Positions 15,993-24,642 of a stretch of 50,371 bases of DNA are shown in pieces. Every line of letters starts with the position of its first letter. The first letter of the stretch is position 1. A program made the translations under genes and the position numbers. The notes under the pieces are model-generated. The model searched no databases and was not told the DNA's origin. It saw only the letters and a list, made by a program, of their open reading frames with translations. This DNA comes from an uncultured Gammaproteobacteria bacterium (GTDB taxonomy: Bacteria; Pseudomonadota; Gammaproteobacteria; Pseudomonadales; Pseudohongiellaceae): contig CAIRBI010000286.1 of the NCBI GenBank assembly GCA_903876785.1, positions 1 to 50,371 of the forward strand, written 5' to 3'.

Positions 15993-18047
15993 ATGAGAAA
16001 ATCTGTTGCGATGCGACACTTGCGAGTCTCTTTTTTGGCTACCGCCGCAGTTACCACAAGCTTCACCCAGGCGAAGCCCGGCACTGCGCAAGCTGATAGC
16101 AGCATCGCGCAGCCCGCCGTCGAAGAAGTGGTCGTCTTTGGTCGCAACTCCAATCTGCTTGGCAGTGCTGTCGCTGCCAGTCAGGGCTCGATCAGCGGTG
16201 CTGATCTGCTGATTCGTCCGATGTTAAAGCCCGCCGAGTTACTTGAATCGATGCCTGGGATGGTGGCTGTGCAGCACTCGGGCAGCGGCAAGGCCAATCA
16301 ATATTTTCTGCGCGGATTCAATCTTGATCACGGCACAGACTATTCAGTTCATATCGACGGCATGCCTCTGAATCTGCGCTCGCACGGACACGGTCAGGGC
16401 TATCTGGATATCAACGGCCTGATTCCCGAGACCGTGGAGAGGATTGATTATCGCAAGGGGCCATATCGCGCCGATCTCGGTGATTTTTCCGTTGCCGGCG
16501 CGTCATTCATCAGCACCATTGATTCGCTGGATCAAAGATTTGTGGCAGCCGATGCCGGGGAACATGGCTGGCGCCGCTACGCAGGGGGTGGCAGTCAGGA
16601 AGTTGGTCGCGGTACGCTGACTCTGGCAGGAGAGGTCAAAAATTATGATGGCCCCTGGGAAAGCCCCGAGGAACTGGCGCATGTCTCTGTGTGGAGCAAG
16701 TACCTTGTGCAGACGGGGTTCGGTGAGGCGGCGGTCACACTGTCTGTCTACGACGCCAAGTGGAATCCTACTGAACAGATTCCGGAGCGGGCGATTGGCA
16801 CCAGCGCCTGTGAGGACGAATTCTGCACGCTCGACAGCACTGCCGATGGCAGCACGTCGCGCTGGATTCTGACGAGCAATTTGAGTGGTGACGATTGGGC
16901 GGCAAGCCTCTTTGCTCAACACTATGATTGGCACATGCAATCGAATCCGACCTATGATTTTCAGCTCAATCAGTTCGACAAACGCTGGGCCATCGGCGGT
17001 AAGGGCAACGCCAGCCTGATTGACACTGAAGGTCTCAGCGTAGTGTCAGGTGCTGATTTTCGTTATGACGACGCGAGCAGCGTAGGCCTCGATCATTTCG
17101 ATCGCGGTGTGTTTCTCGAATCAGTCAGTGACAACAAAATCAAGGAGGGGTCAGTTGCCCTCTATCTTGATGCCACGCTGCGCATCAATGAAGCACTGCG
17201 GCTGATGGGCGGGCTGCGTGGGGATTATTATGATTTTGATGTCACTGCCAACAACGCCAACAGCTTTGCGGGGCAGCAGACGGATTCGCGAGTATCGCCG
17301 AAAATCGGACTGGCCTGGGCGGCTATGCAGACGCTGGAACTGTATGGCAACTGGGGGCGAGGCTTTCATTCCAATGACGCGCGCGGGGTTGTCAACGCGC
17401 TTGATCCGGTGGAAGGCCTGTCTCCTGCCAAAGGGTATGAGGCCGGTGCGCGCACCAGTATTCGTGATATCAAGCTCACTGCTGCATATTGGTGGCTGAA
17501 TCAGAAGAGCGAACTGATTTTTGTCGGTGATTCCAATTCGGTGGAGGCCAAGGGTGGCTCCAAGCGCCAAGGCGCAGAGTTGACTGTCTTTTGGCAGCCA
17601 ACCGAGTGGTTGGGCATTGACGCCGTCTATACGGCGAGCGACGCACGTTATATCGACGACAGCGAAGGGGCTCACGTGGAAGGTTCCATCGAGAAGTCAG
17701 CCCAGTTCGGAGTCTCTGCAACTCGTGATGTCTGGGACGCGAGCCTGCGCGTGCGCTATCTCGGCCCTTATGCTCTGTTGGCAGACAACACCGACCGCGC
17801 GGAGTCACTGTTTTCGGTCAACCTGCGTGCTGCGCGTCACTGGAATGCGCTGACGGTGTACGCCGAGATCATTAACCTGCTGGACAGCGACAGAAAGGAG
17901 ATCGTCTACAACTACCCGTCCTATGTCCCCGGTCTGGACCCAGTCGGCATCACCTCAGAAGACATCGACTGCTCGCTGACCAACTGCCGCGTCAGCCGCG
18001 TCACCGAACCACGCACTTTCCGTGCAGGCATCAGCCTGAAGTTCTAG
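15993..18047 (+). CDS. TonB-dependent outer-membrane receptor (HGHG-plug type)
   Basis: A 684-residue receptor with an N-terminal signal peptide (about 1-33), a TonB-box-like 'EEVVVFGRN' and a plug domain (about 60-170): 'LLESMPGMVAVQHSGSG', 'YFLRGFNLDHGTDYSVHIDG', then 'LNLRSHGHGQGYLDINGLIP'. A 22-strand-type barrel fills the rest and ends in the aromatic 'AGISLKF' required for BamA recognition. The plug HGTD and SHGHG histidines are striking and may line a metal- or metallophore-binding site, but I do not know the ligand of this subfamily. Paired cysteines (ACEDEFC, and DCSLTNC near the C-terminus) could form loop disulfides. TTGGAG precedes the ATG. No ABC transporter or regulator is adjacent. 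Confidence 0.9.
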   Translation: MRKSVAMRHLRVSFLATAAVTTSFTQAKPGTAQADSSIAQPAVEEVVVFGRNSNLLGSAVAASQGSISGADLLIRPMLKPAELLESMPGMVAVQHSGSGKANQYFLRGFNLDHGTDYSVHIDGMPLNLRSHGHGQGYLDINGLIPETVERIDYRKGPYRADLGDFSVAGASFISTIDSLDQRFVAADAGEHGWRRYAGGGSQEVGRGTLTLAGEVKNYDGPWESPEELAHVSVWSKYLVQTGFGEAAVTLSVYDAKWNPTEQIPERAIGTSACEDEFCTLDSTADGSTSRWILTSNLSGDDWAASLFAQHYDWHMQSNPTYDFQLNQFDKRWAIGGKGNASLIDTEGLSVVSGADFRYDDASSVGLDHFDRGVFLESVSDNKIKEGSVALYLDATLRINEALRLMGGLRGDYYDFDVTANNANSFAGQQTDSRVSPKIGLAWAAMQTLELYGNWGRGFHSNDARGVVNALDPVEGLSPAKGYEAGARTSIRDIKLTAAYWWLNQKSELIFVGDSNSVEAKGGSKRQGAELTVFWQPTEWLGIDAVYTASDARYIDDSEGAHVEGSIEKSAQFGVSATRDVWDASLRVRYLGPYALLADNTDRAESLFSVNLRAARHWNALTVYAEIINLLDSDRKEIVYNYPSYVPGLDPVGITSEDIDCSLTNCRVSRVTEPRTFRAGISLKF

Positions 18048-18081
18048 CAGTCAGTTCTTCAACCGTCTGGCACTGAAAGTA

Positions 18082-18200
18082 GATCAGGGGTGCGAGGCTC
18101 TGCTGTCAAGGACCGTTGAGCGCCATGGATGGCGCGATCGAGCCCTACAAGGACGTATTCACGGGCGTGTCCTTGACAGCAGAGCCTCGCACCCCTGATC
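18082..18200. repeat. 119-bp element with perfect 32-bp terminal inverted repeats
   Basis: Bases 18082-18113 are the exact reverse complement of 18169-18200 (32 of 32). The 55-base centre contains a nested hairpin, GCGCCAT-GG-ATGGCGC (18120-18135), a weaker GCCC/GGGC stem and a second copy of CAAGGAC (18107-18113 and 18148-18154). It fills most of the gap between the convergent TonB receptor and SMP-30-like genes. As RNA either strand would fold into a very stable cruciform, so it could act as a bidirectional transcription block; its layout also suits a dispersed MITE-like repeat. Confidence 0.88.
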
Positions 18201-18230
18201 GGCATCCGAAGCTCAAACCAATTTCAAAAA

Positions 18231-19166
18231 TCAGTTCAACGGAATGAACGCCAGCGCATTGTTCTGGTTCATCGGAATGACCAGCTGATTCTGCACCGAG
18301 TCATAGCACATGGACGCCGCAGACGGGATGCCTGACGCAATCACTTCCGCTTCCTGCCCCGGACGAATCCGCGACACGCTGCCGTAGCGCACACTGCTAA
18401 CGTACTTGGTGTCGTCCGCCATGATCACCACGCCATCGTTGCCACCCTCAAACGCATGCTCCGTCTTCACGACTTCGCCAGCCGGGCTGAAGGTGATCAC
18501 CGCGTTGTCCCCCACGTTCACCACTACAATGTTGCCGTCGTTATCGATGGCAACACCGTTCGGAGCATTAAGCGGTGCGCCCTCTGCAAACACAGAGGTC
18601 TCGCCACTCGCAGTCACCTTGTAAATGCGCTGCGTGCCGCCGGTGTTGGAAGCGTAAACCGTGCCATCCGGGGCAACGCCCACGCCATTCAGGCCGGTCG
18701 CTTCGGGTACTTCCACAAAGCCCTTGGGTGCGCCGGTCACCAGATCAAACATGCGCACAGTGTTGATGTCTACCGCGTAGAGCGTGCCGTTCTGAATTGC
18801 GCTGCCCAGCGGCTGGTTCAAAGTCAGACTGTCGCGGGTGGCGCCGATCCACTTGGAAGTGTGCACGCTGCCATCCGGGTTGATCAGCGACACGAAGCCG
18901 TCGTTCTCCTGCAGGTTTTGCGCGATGCCATTGTTCATGGCCAGAATCAGGTTGCGCGCCGGGTCGAAGGTGCAGCTCTCTGCAGTGCGGAAACTGCCGA
19001 ACACCTTGACGTTGCTTGACATGGGCGTAGCCACGCCCGCTTCGTTGACAGTGCCCAGCGGGCCGCCGGCCGCGAATGGGCCGTTAGCAGGTGCTGCGGG
19101 CTGTTGAGCGATTGCGCCGGAGCTGGCCGCCAGGGCGACGAGGCTGGAAAGCAAAAATTTCTTCAT
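18231..19166 (-). CDS. Secreted SMP-30/gluconolactonase-like beta-propeller
   Basis: This 311-residue protein starts with a signal peptide (MKKFLLSSLVALAASSGAIA, cleaved near residue 20) followed by a Pro/Ala/Gly-rich linker. The rest has NHL/SMP-30-type propeller repeats: 'ATGLNGVGVAPDGTVYASNT', 'LNAPNGVAIDNDGNIVVVNV' and 'GNDGVVIMADDTKYVSSVRY' each carry the 'NGV/DGV' plus D-G-x-hydrophobic pattern that places metal-binding Asn/Asp at the hub. It is probably a periplasmic lactonase or a binding propeller; the substrate is unknown. A strong AAGGAG lies just before the ATG. It converges on the TonB receptor across the long inverted repeat. Confidence 0.82.
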   Translation of the reverse strand: MKKFLLSSLVALAASSGAIAQQPAAPANGPFAAGGPLGTVNEAGVATPMSSNVKVFGSFRTAESCTFDPARNLILAMNNGIAQNLQENDGFVSLINPDGSVHTSKWIGATRDSLTLNQPLGSAIQNGTLYAVDINTVRMFDLVTGAPKGFVEVPEATGLNGVGVAPDGTVYASNTGGTQRIYKVTASGETSVFAEGAPLNAPNGVAIDNDGNIVVVNVGDNAVITFSPAGEVVKTEHAFEGGNDGVVIMADDTKYVSSVRYGSVSRIRPGQEAEVIASGIPSAASMCYDSVQNQLVIPMNQNNALAFIPLN

Positions 19167-19267
19167 GAAGAGTTCTCCTTGTGTGGTGTTGGGATGCAGG
19201 GGTTGCGATAAACAATGGTCTGGCAGAGACCCGATTGCGAGAGGTTCTTGTTCACACGCCGGCTGAT

Positions 19268-20590
19268 TTAGAGCGGCTTGCGCAGAGCCTTCGAATTGCG
19301 CTGGTAGTTGTACATCCTCTGTTTCTTCTCTGGCAGATCGGCGACGCCGATGGGCGTAAAGCCTTTCTCCAGGAACCAGTGGGTGGTCTGGGTGGTCAGC
19401 ACGATCACATTCGTGAATCCGCTCTTCCTGGCATGCGCTTCCAGCGCGCCGAGCAGGTGTTCGCCGCGTCCGCTGTCCTGATAGTCCTTGTGAATCGCGA
19501 TGCAGGCGATCTCGCCGCAGGTGCTGTCCAGCGGGTAAAGCGCCGCGCAGGCGATAATCATTCCCTCGCGCTCGATCACGAAGAAGAAGCTGATCTCGGC
19601 CTCCAGCAACTCCCGCGAACGGTGCACGAGCACGCCCGCGTCTTCCAGCGGCTTGATGAGTTCGAGGATGCCGCCGACATCCTCGATGCTGGCCGGGCGC
19701 AGCTCTTCGAAATTGTCCTTGGACACCAGAGTGCCACTACCGTCGCGGGTAAACAGCTCCTCGATCAGGGCGCCGTTCTGCTCGAAATTGATGAGGTGGC
19801 TGCGGCGCACGTTGTGTCGACATGCGGCAATGGCCGCATTGAGTGCCTGAGCGACTCCATTGGCTTTGTTCTCGTCACGTGATTCGACCGCCACCAGGAC
19901 TTCCTGTGCAGAGGCGGGGCTCAGCGTGCTGACCATATGGCCGCTGCTGTCCATGATGCCATTCTGCGGAATGAACAGAATCAGCTTTTCCGCGTTGAGC
20001 GCGATGGCCGTCTCGGTCGCCACTTCCTCGGGGGACAGGTTGAACACCTCGCCCGTCGGTGAGTAGCCGAGGTTGGAGAGGACGACAATGTTGTTGCGGT
20101 CAAGATGCTGTTGTATCGCCATGGCATTGACCTTGCGGACCATGCCGGTCAGTGCGTGATCGATGCCATCCAGCACACCCAGCGGTCGCGCCGTGATGAA
20201 GTTGCCACGGGCGAGCTTGATGTCGGCGCCATGCATCGGCGAATTCGCGAGCCCCATCGAGAACAGCGCTTCGACATCAATGCTCAGCGCGCCAATGATC
20301 TGCTTGATGATCTGCAGGCTGATGGCATCGGTGATGCGCAGGCCCTTGTGATAGGTCGACTCGATGCCCGCGCCTTCCAGTGCCGCATTGATCTGCGGAC
20401 GCGCCCCGTGCACGAGCACCAGCTTCACGCCCAGGCTGTGCAGCAGCGTGATGTCATGCACGATATTGTTGAAATTGCTGTGCGCGAGCGCTTCTCCCGG
20501 CAGCAGCACCACGAACACCTTTTTGCGATGTGCGTTGATGTAGCTGGAGGAGTTGCGGAACCAGTCAATGTATTGGGGCGGATTTTTCAT
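19268..20590 (-). CDS. argA: N-acetylglutamate synthase
   Basis: Acetylates glutamate with acetyl-CoA in the first step of arginine biosynthesis. The 440-residue protein joins an amino-acid-kinase-like N-terminal domain (residues 1-290, 'VFVVLLPGEALAHSNFNNIV', 'LVLVHGARPQI'), which carries the arginine-feedback site in this family, to a C-terminal GNAT domain (about 295-435, 'GEIACIAIHKDYQDSGRGEH'). The start ATG at 20590 (MKNPPQYIDWFRNSSSYINA) is the usual ArgA N-terminus; the frame stays open upstream but that extension is antisense to argE-coding sequence and is rejected. It follows argE with a 58-base gap, so the two are likely cotranscribed. Confidence 0.96.
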   Translation of the reverse strand: MKNPPQYIDWFRNSSSYINAHRKKVFVVLLPGEALAHSNFNNIVHDITLLHSLGVKLVLVHGARPQINAALEGAGIESTYHKGLRITDAISLQIIKQIIGALSIDVEALFSMGLANSPMHGADIKLARGNFITARPLGVLDGIDHALTGMVRKVNAMAIQQHLDRNNIVVLSNLGYSPTGEVFNLSPEEVATETAIALNAEKLILFIPQNGIMDSSGHMVSTLSPASAQEVLVAVESRDENKANGVAQALNAAIAACRHNVRRSHLINFEQNGALIEELFTRDGSGTLVSKDNFEELRPASIEDVGGILELIKPLEDAGVLVHRSRELLEAEISFFFVIEREGMIIACAALYPLDSTCGEIACIAIHKDYQDSGRGEHLLGALEAHARKSGFTNVIVLTTQTTHWFLEKGFTPIGVADLPEKKQRMYNYQRNSKALRKPL

Positions 20591-20648
20591 GGGCTGAATA
20601 TAGTCTATTTGGTGAATGTTATGAAGCCGCGCTTTTGTCGCTGATTGC

Positions 20649-21818
20649 TCAGAGACAGTAGTGACGAATGAGATCCTTGAGCACCTCGATGCAGGGCCGC
20701 ACCCGATCCAGCGCAAGGTATTCATCGGGCTGGTGGGCCTGATCGATATCGCCGGGGCCAAGGATGATGGTGTCCATGCCGAGCTTCTGCAGCAGCGGCC
20801 CCTCGGTGCCGAAGGCGACACTGGCGGCGCTGTTGCCGGTGAGGCGCTCAGCGGTGCGCACCAGCTCATTGTCTGGAGCGGTCCAGAATGCTGGAAGGCC
20901 AGAGAACAGTGGTTTGAGCGTTGCTGCAACGTTGAAACGTGCGGCAATCGGCAGCACGCGTGCGCGAATCTCCTCGCGCATGGCGTCGATTTCCATGCCA
21001 GGCAGCAGGCGGATATCGAATTCAAGACGACAATGTCCGCAGATGCGATTGGGATTGTCGCCACCGTGAATGCAACCTAGATTCAAGGTGGGGCGGGGAA
21101 TGCTGAAGATCGGGCTGTGATAGCGCAGTTGCAGGTCTTCGCGAAACGCGATCAGTTCGCCGATGACGCTGTGCATCGCCTCCAGCGCGTTGTGCCCGAG
21201 CGCAGGATTCGACGAATGCCCGCTCTGGCCGAGCAGATCGATGGATTCCATCATGATGCCCTTGTGAGCGTGAATCGGACGCATGCCGGTAGGCTCGCCG
21301 ATGATCGCGCAACGCGCCTTCGGCCTGCCCAGCTCGGCGATGGTGCGCGCGCCCTGCATCGAGGTCTCTTCATCGGCGGTGGCGAGCACGATCAGCGGCT
21401 GCTTCAGCTTCATGCCCTGAAAGGCCGACACCGCTTCCATGACCAGCGGAAAGAAACTCTTCATGTCCGTGCTGCCAAGACCGTAAAGCTTGCCGTCCTT
21501 CTCGGTAAGTCGGAACGGATTCACGCTCCACAGCGCTTCATCCAGCGGCACGGTGTCGGTGTGGCCCGCCAGCACCAGCCCGCCGGGGCCGCTGCCCAGT
21601 GTGGCGATCAGATTCAGTTTGATGTTGCCAGAGGTCGCCGCCGTGGTGCCGGGGCTCTGAATGATCTCAGTGCTGAAACCGAGATCGCGGAAACACTGCG
21701 CGAGGTACTCGATGACCGGCGCATTGCTGGTGTCCAAAGAGGGATTCGCCGAGCTGACACTTGGTCTGCTGATCAGCGCGTCGAGGTGTTTCATAAGAGT
21801 CGGAAAGGCGGAGGGCAT
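20649..21818 (-). CDS. argE: Acetylornithine deacetylase
   Basis: Hydrolyses N-acetylornithine to ornithine in arginine synthesis. The 389-residue M20-family di-zinc peptidase shows 'GGLVLAGHTDTVPLDEALWS' with His86 and Asp88, 'GLGSTDMKSFFPLVMEA', 'VLATADEETSMQGAR' with the catalytic Glu pair, and a dimerisation domain ('HSSNPALGHNALEAMHSVIG'). The start chosen is ATG 21818, one base after the stop of the upstream pterin dehydratase gene, a layout of coupled genes. A later ATG at 21794 (MKHLDAL) is possible. The pathway partner argA lies immediately downstream. Confidence 0.94.
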   Translation of the reverse strand: MPSAFPTLMKHLDALISRPSVSSANPSLDTSNAPVIEYLAQCFRDLGFSTEIIQSPGTTAATSGNIKLNLIATLGSGPGGLVLAGHTDTVPLDEALWSVNPFRLTEKDGKLYGLGSTDMKSFFPLVMEAVSAFQGMKLKQPLIVLATADEETSMQGARTIAELGRPKARCAIIGEPTGMRPIHAHKGIMMESIDLLGQSGHSSNPALGHNALEAMHSVIGELIAFREDLQLRYHSPIFSIPRPTLNLGCIHGGDNPNRICGHCRLEFDIRLLPGMEIDAMREEIRARVLPIAARFNVAATLKPLFSGLPAFWTAPDNELVRTAERLTGNSAASVAFGTEGPLLQKLGMDTIILGPGDIDQAHQPDEYLALDRVRPCIEVLKDLIRHYCL

Positions 21819-21819
21819 C

Positions 21820-22203
21820 TCAGTTGCCTGCGGAGGTGCTGGCAGCACTGTTGCTGGCGATGTTGTTAGCGACCAAGTCGGTCTTCGCGGCCATAATGAA
21901 ATCGTTAGGATGCAAGCCGTTGGCCTTGTGGGTCCACCAGTTGACCGTCGCCTTGCCCCATTCGATGAGCAGGCTGGGATGATGATTCTCGCGTTCGGCT
22001 AAAAGGCCGATCTTGTGTGCGAAGGCGGCGGCTTCCTTGAAATCACGGAAGTGAAACTCACGCCGAATCTGCTCCATGCCGTCTACCTGCACCTTCTTCC
22101 AGCGCGGGATCGAGGCCAGCATTTTATTGGAATCCTCGGGCAGCATCGCACGCGTGCCGATGATGCAGGGCTGGCAATGTTGTTCGTAGAGCGAACGGGA
22201 CAT
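21820..22203 (-). CDS. phhB: 4a-hydroxytetrahydrobiopterin dehydratase
   Basis: The 127-residue protein belongs to the PCD/DCoH family, which regenerates the pterin cofactor after aromatic amino acid hydroxylation. The core 'FHFRDFKEAAAFAHKIGLLA', then 'ERENHHPSLLIEWGKATV' (with the catalytic His-His pair) and 'WWTHKANGLHPNDFIMAAKTD' are diagnostic. The N-terminal 'HCQPCIIGTRAMLPED' and a Ser/Asn-rich tail are family-normal variations. No phenylalanine hydroxylase gene is in the window. It lies between hemW (15-base gap) and argE (1 base), in one minus-strand operon. Confidence 0.93.
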   Translation of the reverse strand: MSRSLYEQHCQPCIIGTRAMLPEDSNKMLASIPRWKKVQVDGMEQIRREFHFRDFKEAAAFAHKIGLLAERENHHPSLLIEWGKATVNWWTHKANGLHPNDFIMAAKTDLVANNIASNSAASTSAGN

Positions 22204-22218
22204 GATGGTGCCTCCTTC

Positions 22219-23430
22219 TCAGAGAAACTCTTCGAGCACGCTGTTGAGAAACTGCTGTCCTTTTTCGGTGGGGCGAATGACACCGCCTTCCTCGATCAGA
22301 AGAGCCTTGTTTTGCAGGGATTCTACCTGCTTTTGCAATACCTCGAAACCCAGCCCGGTTGCCGCCTCGAACTGCGCGGCAGTGAAGCCTTCCTGCAGGC
22401 GCAGCACGTTGAGCATGAACTCCAGCGGCAAGTCTGCCGTGGCAATCGCCGTGGACTCGGCGCGGAAAGGCGTGGGCAGCAGTGAGCGGGCGGCCTCGAG
22501 ATAATGCCCTGGCTGTCGCGTCTTGCGGGTGCGCAGTATCTGGTTCTGCTGTGTCAAAGTAGAAAGGGCCGATGATGAGGGCGCCAATGTGATCTTGCCG
22601 TGTGCACCCGCACCGATGCCCAGATAATCGCCGAAGCGCCAGTAGTTCAGGTTGTGGCGTGAGCGGCGTCCTGCGCGGGCAAAGGCCGACACCTCGTAGC
22701 GCGCGTAACCGTATTGCGCCAGCAGGGCGAGACCGCCTTCCTGAATATCGTTCAGCTCGTCCTCGGGCGGCAGTGCCGGAGGTCTCTTGAAGAATTCCGT
22801 GTTGGGTTCGATGGTGAGCTGATACCAGGACAGATGCTCGGGAGCGAAGGAGATTGCCGCTTCGAGATCGGCCAGCGCGGCGCCGAGTGACTGCTCCTTG
22901 AGCCCGTACATGATGTCCACGTTGAGGTTGTCGAAGCCGGCCTGGCGTGCGAACTCGATGGCCCTTCTGCCATCGTTGCTGCCATGGATACGACCGAGGT
23001 TCTGCAGTTGTGCGTCATCGAAACTTTGAATGCCGATGGACAGGCGATTGATGCCGGCGCGCCGATAATCGGCAAACTTGTCGCGTTCGGCAGTGCCGGG
23101 GTTGGCCTCCAGAGTGATCTCTATGTCGGTGGCAAAACGCACATGCTGCAGCAGGCCATTCAAGAGTCGTTCATAGGCACGTGCGGAAAACAGGCTCGGC
23201 GTGCCACCGCCGAAGAAGATCGAGCCGATCTCGCGACCTTGCCCCTGTTCATGAATCCAGGGCAGATCATCCATGAAATCCCGCAACAGTGCATCGATGT
23301 ATTCCGACTCGGGAAGCTCGCCGTTCTTCTGATGAGAATTGAAATCGCAGTACGGACATTTACGCACACACCAGGGGATGTGGACGTACAGACTCAGGGG
23401 CGGGACTTGCAGCCGCTGGGAGTTGCTCAC
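22219..23430 (-). CDS. hemW: Radical SAM heme chaperone HemW
   Basis: HemW is a radical-SAM protein related to coproporphyrinogen III oxidase HemN that delivers heme to target proteins. The 403-residue protein has the cluster motif C21-x3-C25-x2-C28 in 'YVHIPWCVRKCPYCDFNSHQ'; it lacks the additional HemN-specific cysteine directly after it, as HemW does. 'SIFFGGGTPSLFS' and 'INRLSIGIQSFDDAQLQNLG' mark the SAM barrel, and the C-terminal HemN-type domain follows. The start is GTG at 23430, overlapping the rdgB stop as GTGA. Confidence 0.94.
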   Translation of the reverse strand: MSNSQRLQVPPLSLYVHIPWCVRKCPYCDFNSHQKNGELPESEYIDALLRDFMDDLPWIHEQGQGREIGSIFFGGGTPSLFSARAYERLLNGLLQHVRFATDIEITLEANPGTAERDKFADYRRAGINRLSIGIQSFDDAQLQNLGRIHGSNDGRRAIEFARQAGFDNLNVDIMYGLKEQSLGAALADLEAAISFAPEHLSWYQLTIEPNTEFFKRPPALPPEDELNDIQEGGLALLAQYGYARYEVSAFARAGRRSRHNLNYWRFGDYLGIGAGAHGKITLAPSSSALSTLTQQNQILRTRKTRQPGHYLEAARSLLPTPFRAESTAIATADLPLEFMLNVLRLQEGFTAAQFEAATGLGFEVLQKQVESLQNKALLIEEGGVIRPTEKGQQFLNSVLEEFL

Positions 23431-24038
23431 AGATGTGCCCGGTTGCGCATGGCATTCCAGCTGGCAAGCAACTGGCGCAGTGCCTGGCCACGATGGCTGA
23501 TGCTGTTCTTTATCGCCGGTTCCAGCTCGGCAGACGCGCAGCCGTGCGTGGGGACGTAGAACAGCGGGTCATAGCCGAAACCGTTCGCTCCCGACGGGGC
23601 GTAGAGAATGCGGCCTTCCCAGGTGCCCTGGCTGATGAACGGCATCGGATCTTCGGCATGACGCATGAAGACGATCACGCATTGATAGCGCGCGCCGCGC
23701 TGTTCGATGGGGACGCTGGCGAGTGCGGCCAGCAGTTTGTCATTGTTCTGCTGATCCGTGGCGCCGACACTGGCATAGCGCGCCGAGTAGATTCCCGGTT
23801 GCCCGCGCAGCGCGTCGACTTCAATGCCGGAATCATCGGCTAGTGCCGGCAGGCCGGTCAGCGCGCTGGCGTGTCGGGCCTTGAGGATGGCGTTCTCCAC
23901 GAAGCTCAGGCCGGTCTCGTCAGCATCGCTGACACCGAGCGAGCGCTGGGTGACGAATTCAATGTCGGCACCGCCGAGCATCTGCTGGAATTCCCGGAGT
24001 TTGCCCGCGTTGCCGCTGGCCAGCACAATTCTGTTCAT
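23427..24038 (-). CDS. rdgB: XTP/dITP diphosphatase (Ham1 family)
   Basis: House-cleaning enzyme that hydrolyses deaminated purine nucleotides such as dITP and XTP to monophosphates. The 203-residue protein starts 'MNRIVLASGNAGKLREFQQM', the Ham1 signature, followed by 'ENAILKARHASALTGLPALA', 'DDSGIEVDALRGQPGIYSAR' and 'GANGFGYDPLFYVP'; the C-terminal 'SHRGQALRQL' is also conserved. Start ATG at 24038 is fixed by the conserved N-terminus; the open frame upstream is antisense to metW. It is followed directly by hemW (4-base overlap), the usual gammaproteobacterial order. Confidence 0.96.
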   Translation of the reverse strand: MNRIVLASGNAGKLREFQQMLGGADIEFVTQRSLGVSDADETGLSFVENAILKARHASALTGLPALADDSGIEVDALRGQPGIYSARYASVGATDQQNNDKLLAALASVPIEQRGARYQCVIVFMRHAEDPMPFISQGTWEGRILYAPSGANGFGYDPLFYVPTHGCASAELEPAIKNSISHRGQALRQLLASWNAMRNRAHL

Positions 24039-24048
24039 AAGGGGCGTC

Positions 24049-24642
24049 TCAGCGACTGATGTGATAAATGGCGGTCTCACCGAGCAGATTTGGCCACAGC
24101 TTGATGTACCAGTTGCCCTGATGATGATGGTCGACCACGGTGCGCGTGATGACATTGATGCCTTTCTCGCGGCACAGCACGTCGAAATCGCGCACGGTGC
24201 AGAAGTGGATGTTCGGCGTGTCGTACCACTGATAGGGCATGAACTTGGACACGGGCATTCTGCCCTTGCGCAGCAGATACAGCCGGCTGCGCCAGTTGCC
24301 GAAATTCGGGAACGTGACGATGCAATTGCGGCCAATGCGCAGCATCTCGTCGATGACCACGTCAGGATAATTCACCGCCTGCAGTGTCTGCGTGAGCAGC
24401 ACGGTATCGAAGCTCTTGTCGCCGAAATTCTGCAGCCCCTTGTTGAGGTCCTGCTCGATCACGTTGACACCCTTGCTCAGGCATTGGTGAATATTGTTCG
24501 CGTCGATTTCCAATCCGATCTCGGAGATTTGGCGCGTATTTTTCAGATACTCAAGGAGGCTGCCGTCGCCGCAGCCGAGGTCCAGCACGCGGCTGCCTGG
24601 CGCAATCCAGTGCTGAATGATATCGAGGTCAGGGCGCATCAT
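24049..24642 (-). CDS. metW: Methionine biosynthesis protein MetW
   Basis: A 197-residue Rossmann-fold protein of the MetW family with the SAM-type motif '[17 protein letters not shown]' (about residues 19-35), '[20 protein letters not shown]' and '[20 protein letters not shown]'. In bacteria that pair MetX with MetW, the latter binds and is needed for full homoserine O-acyltransferase activity; a methyltransferase reaction has not been clearly assigned. The start codon overlaps the metX stop as ATGA (24639-24642), which argues for coupled synthesis of a complex. Confidence 0.95.
   Translation of the reverse strand: MMRPDLDIIQHWIAPGSRVLDLGCGDGSLLEYLKNTRQISEIGLEIDANNIHQCLSKGVNVIEQDLNKGLQNFGDKSFDTVLLTQTLQAVNYPDVVIDEMLRIGRNCIVTFPNFGNWRSRLYLLRKGRMPVSKFMPYQWYDTPNIHFCTVRDFDVLCREKGINVITRTVVDHHHQGNWYIKLWPNLLGETAIYHISR

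Noticed and set aside
20591-21064. Upstream extension of argA
   Set aside because: The conserved ArgA N-terminus begins at 20590, and the extension overlaps argE on the same strand in another frame.
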